Of a stretch of DNA of 64,000 bases, positions 45,081-55,638 are shown piece by piece. This stretch comes from Calliopum simillimum (Eukaryota; Arthropoda; Insecta; Diptera; Lauxaniidae): positions 4,712,001 through 4,776,000 of the forward strand of contig OX638368.1 in NCBI GenBank assembly GCA_951812925.1, read 5' to 3'. A program made the translations under genes and the position numbers. Within the stretch, counting starts at the first letter, position 1, and each line of letters starts with the position of its first letter. The notes below the pieces were generated by a model that did not search any database, was not told the origin of the DNA, and saw only the letters and a program-made list of their open reading frames with translations.

Positions 45081-47261
45081 TGCCTTGTAATTATTAGGTA
45101 AAACAAGCTTGGGCTTCTTTCTAAATCTCATTTATAATTCACGGAATTCAACGTGCAGATTTCTTCGTCTACAACAGATAATTATCCAATAGGCATTTCA
45201 CGCTAATTCGTCAGAAATAATCATTTACATATTTGTCATAGGACCAACCAAAAATTTTGCTAATTTATCTTAGTATATCAATTATATGTGGAAATTATTA
45301 GCCTTTTTTTTTTGGTTATGTTAAACTTCTACTGATACTTACTATAATAAGAACAAAGCAGCCGTGTTTTAAACACACATTTCTAAGAATGTGGTCCATG
45401 CCTAATAAAACTTATTCAGAAATTTACACTCTAAATCATATCGGAGCTAGGATATTGACAGTTTAGTATGAACGTCATATCCAATTTATTGCTTAAACGG
45501 GACGTATGAGTAACCTTTAATTTCATTGCTTCCCGTTTTTGCTATTCTGCGACACAACCACTCTATGCTAAAACTTTGAGTGTAAGATTTATAAAGAAAC
45601 TTGCAAATAAATGTATTACAGCTAAAATTAAGTTATTTAGGATTTCTATAAGCTTAAATGTTATTATAAGTAAAATTGTTTCCTTTACTTAAAACTAAAT
45701 TAATTCAATGCTGCTTCAATACAAAAGAAGTTTTACATAAAAACTAGTTGTTGTATATTTTAAAAACTTTGCAGTAGTGTGAAGTCTTTCATATTGTGAA
45801 AAATCCCCCTCAGCTGCAAAAAAAACGAACTTTTTGTCCTTTTTTTTTGCTTTTGTAGTTTTCTCACAACTGTCAGTGTATTTCAATAACCCTGCAGCCC
45901 ATGCTGTGTTTCGGTGCCCCCCATTTTGAATGACGACGACAAAGGAGTTGACGATGTTCAGTCTAAAATGATGTTTTTTTTTTTATTTGCAACAACTTGG
46001 ACATTGTCGCCATTTTTTTACTTTTTTTCTTGGCTAACAATGTTTTTTAGTTTGTTTGTATTTGTGATTGTATATGTCTGTGTTTGTGTCATTCGCTGTT
46101 TGTCACAAAATTTACACAATTTTTTCGTTTCGCATTCGCACAGTTGATGTAAAGTTACTTTAGGTATTCATGCGGTCAACTCTCACAAAACACAACGTAA
46201 CAAAACACAGAATGACGACGACGGCAACGAAGTTGAAGACATTTTATCCTTCATACCACGACGTTGTACAGGAAACAGTTGAGCAGCAGGTTAAATTATT
46301 TTGATCACGTTTTTTGTATACTTACACAAGTAAATAGCATACAAAAGAGCGAAAAAAAGAAGCTTTTTTTAACGTTGCATATTTTGGGGCGTGCGTCTAT
46401 TTTTGGCAACAGCGTCGTATTGAAAAGCGCAGAAAAATAACAAATAATTCAAATAGAAATGCGTATTATGTTAATGCGAAGTAAGTTTTTCGTGAAATTT
46501 TGCATTGGCTAAAATGTCCTTGACAGATGTTTCTGCATTAGATTTGATATCAAAATTTTATAAACTGATTATATTTATGACTTGGATTAAATCTTAATAC
46601 TTCCATCAGCTTTTTTTAATTCGTGTATGTGAATTTTCATATTTAGAATTCAGTCAATGTTGCCATACATACTGCAAAAATGTCAAAGAAAACAACTTTC
46701 TTTTTTTACTCTGCTTAAATGACATCGTTTACTTTAATTTATTGAAGTTGCTGCATTTCAATTTCTTTTCAATTGTGATTTCAAATGTCTGCTCGTCACT
46801 GTATTTATGTGTAATGTTAATATGGTTGCCAAGTTTCATTTTCCGGTTTTTTTATAATGATTTTTTCTTTCTTTTTGTTTTCATTTTTAGACAACACTCA
46901 AGGTAGTCTACTCGTTTTACATGGTGCTTGTGTGTGTCTGCATGTTTATATTTAATGCATTTTTGTATTGATGTCACAGCTGTGATAAATTGTGTCTGCA
47001 GCTGCAACATTTTTTTTTGTATTTTGTCTTCAATATCCTAAATTACATGGTAGTCAGTTCAATCAATTCTAGTTTAAGCATAGGTTGGTTTGATTTGTGG
47101 AAAACAATCCCTTCGTTTGAAAGAAATTTATTTGAAAATGTGAATTTCTGGAACGACAGGCTGTGAAAAATTGTTTATATTATAATTTTTCTATAATACT
47201 AACTTTGCTATACGGGTGAGACTCTGAAGAGAAAGCTTCATTCAGTGTCCCGGGGGTTAAA
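45081..47261. other. Non-coding stretch
   Basis: AT-rich sequence with T runs and CA/TG words. The plus frame at 45914-46147 (77 codons, aromatic-rich) spans a T run and has no domain. A short segment after a TTTTTAG at about 46890 (ACAACACTCAAG, then GTAGTC) superficially resembles a tiny exon but is too short to support. Confidence 0.45.
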
Positions 47262-48000
47262 ATCATGTTTAAATTTAAAATCTGTTATTTTAACTATTTG
47301 ATACTGATACTTAACTTGAGCTTCTATGCGAATAGCTTAAATAAAACAATTCTTAATATTTAACTGTGAAACTATAACATAAAGTGTCAAAGAGTCATTC
47401 TCCGTTCTGTCCCTAAACCTTCTTAGTGAATTTATTTTATCCGTTTCGCATATTACGTTATTTTCTAAATAAAAACTTACACGACATTGTTTGCATATAT
47501 ATTTCAGCTACTGGTTTTCAGTGTTGACTCTTCGAAAATTTTTTTTGTATCGAATTGACATACATGGAATTGGCCTCTCATTTATGATTATCTCCGCAAA
47601 AATTTTTTTTATTCTAACTGTATGTCCTTTAAATGTTGAGTAAATAAAGAACTGGAAGTGAAGAGAAAAAGGAGATTGATTCTGTGTGTTTTCAGCTCAA
47701 ACAGTTTTGGTTTTTTGGTATGGAATGTTCGTGCAAATTTTTTTTTTTAAGTTCATAAATTTTGTAAAAATCGCATGTGTATCATTCTCCGTGTGAGATT
47801 TTTATATAACTAAACATATTATTTTTTCTTTATATAATTAATTCAATAAACAAGTAGAGGGGCCATCCGCCAGTTTCAACTGTTTTAAAAATAGTTGCTA
47901 TTTTTATTGTGATATTACTGTTTTTGCAACATTTTGTCATTCTCCGTTTAATAAATCTCCACATGGATTTTTCGTTTGTTTTGTTTGAACCAAATTTCGG
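47262..48000 (+). repeat. Dispersed repeat with TCATTCTCCGT markers, copy 2
   Basis: Collinear inverse copy of 35540-36440 (see that entry for shared landmarks). TCATTCTCCGT occurs at about 47394, 47788 and 47938. The two copies lie 11 kb apart in opposite orientation, so they are separate insertions or an old inverted duplication. Non-coding. Confidence 0.7.
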
Positions 48001-48643
48001 TTCAAAGAAATTTCTATAACTTAAACTATTACAATTTTTGTCTTAAATGAAAGTAAGTAAAATAACTCTTAAACAATTTTCAATGTTGCTACAATTTATA
48101 CCACACAATATTTTTAGCAATTTTTTCGCAAAAGTGTATACATTCTGCTTATTCAGAAATAAATTTTTGGCAGACAAAGTGCGGCAGAGTTGGATTGGGA
48201 TTTTTAAGTAGCTAGAAGTATCTAAACAATTTTTCTCCAAATATACTCTACTTACCATGTCCCGCCAATAGAACACTACACATTTTCAAAAATAGATAGG
48301 CATTTCATATGAACTGAACTATTTTTATATGACACTGACATAAGCCAAGTGTATTTCTATAAGTGTAGTGCACATTTCCTGCGATATAGAGTTTGGTTTA
48401 TCAAATGCCGAAAAACTTTTGTCGTAAAATGCGCAGAAATTTGCAAAAAATCAATTTCAACGCAAAAGAAGGGCAATAACCTAAAATCTTCCACTCTGTA
48501 AGGAACAAATAAGTTTCATGTTTGCACCGTCATATTAACACTGTGCAGTCTTATCAAATCATCGCAATAATATCATATCAACAGTATTCAGAGAAGTGAT
48601 AGTCATTCCATAGTAAAAATGTTTTTTTCGACTAGTTGTGCTC
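48001..48643. other. Non-coding stretch
   Basis: No repeat or gene recognised. The minus frame at 48043-48276 has no domain. Confidence 0.4.
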
Positions 48644-48859
48644 ATTATCTCAGTTTCTACCACCCTAAGGTGCCAAAGATACATCATAAAATTAAAGTCC
48701 GCACAGAATAATAAAATTCATCTCTACAAAGTTTCCTCAAATTGTTGAAATTGCAGTAGTTATAGCAAAACTAAAAAAAACCTCAGTACAAAATATGAAA
48801 AACAGGATGTTTCAAGAACTAAAATCGTCCCTTAAACTATGCAAGATTTTTTTTTTTTC

Positions 48860-49121
48860 AAATTGATTTTTTTAATTGAACTTTTTAGTCATATAATTGC
48901 AAAGATCGATTTACATATAAATCTGTCAATGCATTTCCTAACACATAATTATGACAAATCAAGGAACGGATTAAAAACACGGCTATAGTGACATACGTTT
49001 CCTCTTTTAATCCGTTCCTTGATTTGTCATAATTATGTGTTAGGAAATGCATTGACAGATTTATATGTAAATCGATCTTTGCAATTATATGACTAAAAAG
49101 TTCAATTAAAAAAATCAATTT
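48860..49121. repeat. Perfect 117-bp inverted repeat with 28-bp spacer
   Basis: 48860-48976 and 49005-49121 are exact reverse complements, checked base by base by eye, with 48977-49004 between them. They form the inner part of the fold-back element. The outer arms are much more diverged, so the inner part was homogenised or duplicated later. Confidence 0.95.
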
Positions 49122-49355
49122 TAAATATATAAAATGTCATTAAAAATTCTTAAAAGATTTTTTTTTTATTTATTTGCATGCTGTTTGAAATGTCAAATAT
49201 TAAAAAAAGTATTGCATAGCCTTAGGAGGCGATTGTCGTTTTTGAAACATCCTGTTTTTCGTATTTTGTACTGAGGTTTTAGATTCGGTATGACTTCTTC
49301 AATTTCAACAATTTGAGTAAATTTTGTAGAGATAAATTTTATAATTTTGTATGGG

Positions 49356-50158
49356 TGTTGTAACTTTTTCTTCTGAGGACCAAGTTGATGAAACTCTTCT
49401 CCGGAGGATCCAAAACAAGCACTTTAACCTTTTTACTTTTAACACTTATTTGTTTATTAAATAAAATTTCTACTTCTTCATCCAAAACAAACACTTGAAC
49501 TTTTTACTTTTAACACTTATTCATTTATTAAAATAAAAATTTAACTTCTTTACTTTTACTGCAAGGTTTTACTTGCTTAGATACTAGTTGGACAAGACAA
49601 GACAAAACAAGACAAGAGACCGTTCCTTAATCGAACGGTTTATTTATTAGATAATTTCCGATCGCTGGAAAAAGCTCTAAGTGTCGTGAAACGAGCTTTT
49701 CACCTCGTTTCGTACCTGAGCTTGTTTCAACCTTCGGGAGACGCTGTGAGTTTGCCTTGCTGAACACCAATTGGTTCGATCACGTACGCGACTTCCGATT
49801 CTCAGGCTTTTGCTAGACACATTCCGTTCAGGTGTCCATAGCAAAAGCGTGTTGTTTGTGTATTTAGTAGTCTAAATTGCTTCGATTAAAATTGAAATCA
49901 CACGATTTATCACGTACGCGTTTTCCGATTCCCATGCTTTTGCGGGACATATTTCATTCAGGTGTCCATAGCAAAAGCATGTTGTTTGTGTATTTAGTGT
50001 TCTAATTTGTTTTGGTTAAAATTGAAATCACACGATTGACGATGTTGGATACATTTCATTTTGGTATCCCACGGTTTGGCTTTTAGCTGAAACTCGATCA
50101 ATCGATGTGCAATCAAAAGAATGTTCTGATGCATTAGGTGCTTAGCAAACTCACAACA
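49356..50158 (-). repeat. 3' LTR (803 bp)
   Basis: Ends TGTTGTAAC and CTCACAACA. Two adjacent 130-bp-spaced repeats (49781-49907 and 49911-50037) each contain a hairpin with GCTTTTGC / GCAAAAGC stems. A separate pair of about 70-bp repeats lies at about 49400-49540 (ACTTTTTACTTTTAACACTT). Further stems are CCGTTC/GAACGG at 49620-49638 and GAAACGAG/CTCGTTTC at 49688-49711. The minus strand has AATAAA at about 49639-49648 as a likely polyadenylation signal. Confidence 0.97.
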
Positions 50159-50173
50159 TCCCTCCCCTCTTAG
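50159..50173 (-). other. Polypurine tract
   Basis: Read on the minus strand it is CTAAGAGGGGAGGGA, directly next to the 3' LTR, where plus-strand DNA synthesis of LTR elements starts. Position and composition are exactly as expected. Confidence 0.9.
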
Positions 50174-52947
50174 GAAAAGAAAAAGTTATCGTTAGGTAAC
50201 TTTTTCGTGACCATATTTTCTATACTTTAAGTCTTATAGTTAGCTTAATATTATTATTGAATGATTAGTTATTGGAATGAATTTAAATATACGATTAAAA
50301 TCCTTCATAATTGATTCTCAATATTATTTAAATTAGGACTTTAATTAAATGTTAATTTTTTTTAAATGTATTTAAAAAAAAAATAATTTCAAATTTTTCC
50401 TAATTGATTCATAATTTTATCTTAATTAGGATTTTAATTAATTGTTAAGTTCTTAAATGTATTAAAAAAAAAATAAATTCAAATTTTTCCTAATTGATTC
50501 ATTATTTAATTTTAATTAGTACTTTAATTAATTGTTAATTCTTTAGATGTATTATTAAAAAAAAAAAACTAAATTCAAATTTTTCCTAATTGATTCATGG
50601 CTTGACCTTGGTTACCCCGGTTGTACGGCTCTGTATTGATGTTTTCTGGTAGGTTGTTGGTTCTGCTTCTTCTCTGGGAAATACATTGCTGTTGTAGTAA
50701 CTCTGCTATGTGCTCGGCGTTGCACTAGACGTCAGTTGATTCACCTTGGATGCTCTGCTCATTTACTCTGATGGTTTACTTTTCTTACTTTCTTCATTTT
50801 ATTTAATCGCCAAACTGTTATTTTTCCTGCTTTGATAACATTCTTTTTTTTATTCTCGTATTTACTTCAGCTTGTTGGTAATTTTAAATATTTCAGCTTC
50901 AATCTCTTCATTTCCTGTTATAATTTGGTCCATCTTGTTTATGGTTACTTCGGACTATTATAATCAAGATGCTGGATTCTGTTGAGTATCACTGGGATTT
51001 CTTTTGTTGACTTTGATGCTATAGGCTTGGCTTTCTTGATGCGTTGTTCTGCATACTCCGCTTTCTTGCTTCAAGTATTTCGGCTTAATTGGCTAAACCC
51101 ATTACAGATATTGGAGATAATTGTAGTAGTTCACCGCTCGATTTGTTTGATGTATTAAGTTATTTATTGGTGATTTGCCCTGAAGATAGTTCTCTTTTGC
51201 AGTTTGTCTGAAGAGTGTTTTCAGTATCGATTTATTCTTGATTTTCGTCGGTTTTCTTGATAATTTGGAAAATGAGCATTTCTGGATTTCCTGCTTTCTG
51301 CTGTTTGGTTGCCATATGAAATTTTTGACAACACGTTGAAGATTCGGCTTCTTCTGCATTCGATTGGTTCTTGTTGACCTCTCGTTTTGTGATTTTATTA
51401 ATAGGTAGTGTTGTTTGCAATGTATTTTCCCCTTTGGATTTAATTATAGGCTCTTGATGTCTTCTTTTACGGATTTTGTCGTTAATGGTGTCTTCTGCTG
51501 GACTCGTTCCCTCTATTTTTCTTCTTGTTCTGATGTATAAACCATGAATCATATACCTCTAATTGATAGGTACTAATTTCTCTATATTATTCCTTTAAAA
51601 CTTAAGTAATTTTTTCTTTAATTATGTTTAAATTTAGTTTAAATCATTTTAATTTAATTTTCAACTCTATATGTTTATCTTTATCTAAAATTGCATTTCC
51701 TAGTTACTTATTTCCATTGGTACTTAAATAAATAATTACCTCAAGTACGAAATTTATTAATAAATCGTTTTTTTTTTTCAACTTTAAATTCAAGCCATTC
51801 TAATTATAAAAATTGATATCTGCAACCTTTGTATATGTGTATGCGTTTTTGTTGTTTAACATACAAATATACTTGATCTACGGCATTGCATTCCGTTTGG
51901 TTCAAATTTTTAATTAAAATTTTCTTTTGTTTTTTAATCCCGTAATTATTTTATTGTTAAAATTGAATTATTAATTTTTTGTTTAGTTTGAACTTTCTTT
52001 ATTTAATTAATTGGTATTTCGGACCACTTAAAAACATATTTTTTTTTTTTTTTCCTTTAGTTTAAAATTCTATTAGTGAATATGTGTATATATATTTATC
52101 TCGTGTATTTTATATATGTACATATTTAGTTATTCAAAAAGTTACAGTTCATTCATAAATGCTGATATATGTATATGCATTTATATCTATGTATACGTGC
52201 ATACAAATATATGTTGTTACAAATAATTTTTAAATTTTTGAAAATGTGCAACATCAGCAATTCACGTGACGTGAAATGCCTCAAACCCAAAATTGTGTCA
52301 TGACAACATGGTATCACTTTTCATAACAAAATCTTGTTTATATTACCATTCTGTTTTTAACTTTCCATAAAAAAAAACAAAACAATAACAAATTTTATTA
52401 TGCCATTACATTTTTTTTTTTTTTTTAAATAATGACTTGGCTTTTGAAACTGTGTTACACACTTTTTTACTTTTGTTAGTGTGTCGTCATTTAATTTAAT
52501 TAATTGAAACCTGTGCGTAAAACCCGAATTTGTTTATATATTCAGTTATGTTTTACTCCTCTTTTCCATTTTTACGCAGTTTATCGACTTACATATGGAA
52601 TTCCATTCCTTGGGAATGGGGTTGTCTGTACTGCCTATTTACTTATTACAGGAAAATTTTCGTCTCTAACAAATGTTCCTTTCTGCGGAATTCATCGTTG
52701 AGACATAATCTACTCGTATATCTTTTAGTTAAAATTTTTGATTTTGTTAATTCCTCTTTATCTATTACACTCTCATCTTCTCTATGTTACATGATTCTAA
52801 TGTTCCTATATGATTTTTGTATTTTCTAACATTGACAAATGATTAAATAAGACCTTTAATTTTTTTTCTAACTCAGCATAATATGCTGTTCCTACTTTAA
52901 TATTTTACCTCTTTACTTCCACAAATATATAAATATACTTTTTTGTT
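50174..52947 (-). other. Long 3' region between pol and LTR, no env
   Basis: About 2.8 kb with no long frame. Near the LTR (about 50300-50600) three units of 92-98 bp repeat, each containing CCTAATTGATTCAT and AATTTTTCCT. Two overlapping minus frames (51552-51232, 106 codons; 51359-51102, 85 codons) are lysine/glutamine-rich, hydrophilic and lack membrane segments or known motifs. They may be an accessory or decayed gene split by a frameshift, or chance. CA/TG-rich and T-run sequence fills 51800-52500. No envelope protein is encoded. Confidence 0.6.
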
Positions 52948-55638
52948 TTATGCATTGAATAATTTTAGCAAATTGTTATGAATTTTCTTCTTTTTATTGT
53001 TAATAATAATTTCTGTAGTTACTGGCCCTGTGACATTTGTAACTTCGTAAGGTCCTATCCAAATTTTGGAAAACTTATTTTTCTTTGTTTGATTTTTCAT
53101 TAACACTTTGTCCCCTATTTTGAATTGCACTGGATTAGTGGAGCTGTCATATTGTTTTTTAGACAACTCCTTGGCCTTATCTTGATTTTGCTTTACTAAT
53201 TCATGTGACCTTTGAATTTGAAACTTTAATACCTTCGATTGATCATCCACGTTGTACACGGGTGTACATTTTCTTTTTAAATTTGTTGGCATTTCAAAAT
53301 TAAACCCATAAAGTGTCTGAAAAGGTGTTTTCTTTGTTGAAGTATGTACTGTATTGTTATGTACATGCATGGCTGAAGCCAGCCATTGATCCCAATTCGA
53401 ACCATCTTCTTTTGCAAAACTTCTCAAGTATTCTGCTAACGGTCTGTGGCTTCTTTCTAATGAGCCATTAGCTTGCGGGTGATAAGGTGTAATGTGTAAT
53501 TTTTTAATTCCAAGCATCTTACACGTATTTGAAAACAATTTTGAAGTGAAATTCGTTCCATTGTCAGTGACTAATATTTTCGGAATATTGTATCTGGCAA
53601 TGATTTCATTATAAAATTGCTTTGAAACTGTGCTAGCTTCTGCGTCAGGGATCGCTACACACGACATGTATTTAGAGTGATCGTCTTGAAAAGTTAAAAT
53701 GTATTTATTTCCTGATGTAGTCTCTGGCAGTGGCCCTACTATATCCATGTAAACTTTGTCAAATGGACGGCTTGGTGTATCCGTTAAAACCATGGGCATT
53801 TTTGTTAATTTGGAACTTTTGTTTGCTTGGCATTTAATGCAAGCCCTTACGTAGTTTTTCACGTCTTTTTGCATTCCTGGCCACTTGAACTGTTTTCTAA
53901 TTCGCATTAAAGTTTTTACTGCCCCCTGATGACCTCCAAGTGGGCTATCGTGAAAATCTTTTAATATTGTCTTTATGTCTTGTGGATTGCTTAGTATTGT
54001 GACATTTGGTTTAGCTATTTCCTCTGCAGGAGTGTCCTCATCAACTTCGTTCGATACTTCTATTTGGTCATGGTCATTAGTTTTAGTCTTAGATCTTGTT
54101 TGTACTACAGTTATTTGCGTGTTTGTTTGTGGTATTCTACTAAGCGCATCAGCATTTAAATTCTTTTTCCCTGGTTTGTATATGATTTCGAAATCATATT
54201 CCGACATTTTATGTCTAAATCTAGCTAAGCGTGAAGTTTGATCTTTTAAATTTGCTATTCCACGTAGTGGTTGATGATCTGTGAAAATTTTAAAATGTCT
54301 GCCAAGTAAATAAGCTCTAAAATTTTTGGTTGCCCAAACTATTGCAAGAAATTCTTTTTCAATGGTAGAATATCTCTTTTCGGTTTCACTTAACGCTCTA
54401 CTAGCGAAAGCTACCGGGTTATCCTTACCAACTTCCCCTTGCGAAAGAATTGCACCTAGTGCTTCATTACTGGCATCTGTTGTTAATAAAAATTGTTTAG
54501 AAAAATCAGGATATATTAGTATCGGTGGAGATATTATTGCTTTCTTTAAGTTTTCGAATGAGTTTTGGCATTCTGTTGTCCATACAAATTTTGCATTTTT
54601 TCGTAGAAGTTTATTTATTGGAAGTGCTAATCTCGCTGTGTTCTTAATAAACTTCCGGTAATAGTTGACGAGACCCAAAAATGCCTGTACATCTTTTTTG
54701 TTTTTAGGCACTGGAATGTTTTTTACGCACTCTATTTTTTGTGGATCCGGCAAAGCGCCGTGTTCAGAGCATTTATGCCCAAGATAGATTACCTCCCTAC
54801 GCAAAAAGTTACATTTTTCAGTGTTTAATTTCAAATTATTTTCCCTTAGCACAGTAAAAACTTTACGCAATCTGTTTTCATGTTCCTTTAAATTTTTGCC
54901 GTATATTACTATGTCATCTAAATAAACAAAACATTCTAAACCTTGAAGCCCAGTTAAAATATGGTTCATTATTCTTTGAAAAGTTGCTGGTGCTCCAGTT
55001 AAACCAAACGGCATTCTGTTGAATTCGAAATGTCCTAATCCTGTGCTAAACGCTGTTTTTTCCTTATCACCTTCTTTGACCAATACCTGGTGATATCCGC
55101 TTGCAAGATCTAAAGTTGAAAAATATCTGCTATGTCCTAATTGATCTAAGATTTCATCTATTCGCGGGATGGGAAAAACTTGTTTTATAGTGGCTTCATT
55201 CAATTTCCTGAAATCTATTACAAGTCTCCATTTTTTCTCTCCATCTTTTCCACTTTTCTTTGGGACGAGTAACAGTGGTGAATTCCAAGGTGAAGTACTT
55301 GGTGAAATAATACCCTCATCCAGTAATTTTTCCACCTGTTTATTTATTTCCATTCTGTGGGAATGCGGTAAACGGTACTGCTTTTGGTTAATTGGTGGTT
55401 GACCATCCAATGTCGGGATTTCGTGTCTCAACACTGGAGTGTATGTTAATATATCTCCTTCTAAGAGGAATATATCGTGAAATGATGTGCACACGCTTTC
55501 AATTGATGCTCGCTCTTCTATGCTTAAGTTTGGATCTAAATCAATCGATTCAAATAGTTTATTCAGTCTTGCTCTTACATCTTGTTGATTTATCGTGTTT
55601 ATGGAACTATTTGTTATATTTTTGTACTCATCGTACAA
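52948..55638 (-). CDS. pol: Pol: reverse transcriptase, RNase H, integrase (896 residues)
   Basis: Copies genomic RNA into DNA and integrates it. Domains in order: RT about 90-290, with LDLASGYHQ at 176-184, RMPFGLTGAPATFQ at 208-221 and the catalytic YLDD at 239-242. RNase H about 380-500, with D388 (TTDAS), E427 (STIEKEF) and D454 (FTDHQPL). The integrase zinc finger is at about 563-603 (H..H..CIKC). The integrase core has D632, D692 and E728, with exactly 35 residues between the last two. The C-terminal part includes a GPYEV-type segment at 862-866. All key residues are intact. The frame as listed begins at a TTG, not an ATG, and is open further upstream to a slippery heptamer at 55641-55647. 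It is therefore presumably made as a -1 frameshift extension of the protease frame. Confidence 0.96.
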   Translation of the reverse strand: MYDEYKNITNSSINTINQQDVRARLNKLFESIDLDPNLSIEERASIESVCTSFHDIFLLEGDILTYTPVLRHEIPTLDGQPPINQKQYRLPHSHRMEINKQVEKLLDEGIISPSTSPWNSPLLLVPKKSGKDGEKKWRLVIDFRKLNEATIKQVFPIPRIDEILDQLGHSRYFSTLDLASGYHQVLVKEGDKEKTAFSTGLGHFEFNRMPFGLTGAPATFQRIMNHILTGLQGLECFVYLDDIVIYGKNLKEHENRLRKVFTVLRENNLKLNTEKCNFLRREVIYLGHKCSEHGALPDPQKIECVKNIPVPKNKKDVQAFLGLVNYYRKFIKNTARLALPINKLLRKNAKFVWTTECQNSFENLKKAIISPPILIYPDFSKQFLLTTDASNEALGAILSQGEVGKDNPVAFASRALSETEKRYSTIEKEFLAIVWATKNFRAYLLGRHFKIFTDHQPLRGIANLKDQTSRLARFRHKMSEYDFEIIYKPGKKNLNADALSRIPQTNTQITVVQTRSKTKTNDHDQIEVSNEVDEDTPAEEIAKPNVTILSNPQDIKTILKDFHDSPLGGHQGAVKTLMRIRKQFKWPGMQKDVKNYVRACIKCQANKSSKLTKMPMVLTDTPSRPFDKVYMDIVGPLPETTSGNKYILTFQDDHSKYMSCVAIPDAEASTVSKQFYNEIIARYNIPKILVTDNGTNFTSKLFSNTCKMLGIKKLHITPYHPQANGSLERSHRPLAEYLRSFAKEDGSNWDQWLASAMHVHNNTVHTSTKKTPFQTLYGFNFEMPTNLKRKCTPVYNVDDQSKVLKFQIQRSHELVKQNQDKAKELSKKQYDSSTNPVQFKIGDKVLMKNQTKKNKFSKIWIGPYEVTNVTGPVTTEIIINNKKKKIHNNLLKLFNA

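Noticed and set aside
46893..46905. 12-nt exon between TTTTTAG and GTAGTC
   Set aside because: Too short and with a weak donor; such combinations are expected by chance in AT-rich DNA.
51102..51552. Envelope gene of the LTR retrotransposon
   Set aside because: The frames are short, hydrophilic and lack a signal peptide, cleavage site or membrane anchor, so an env role is not supported.
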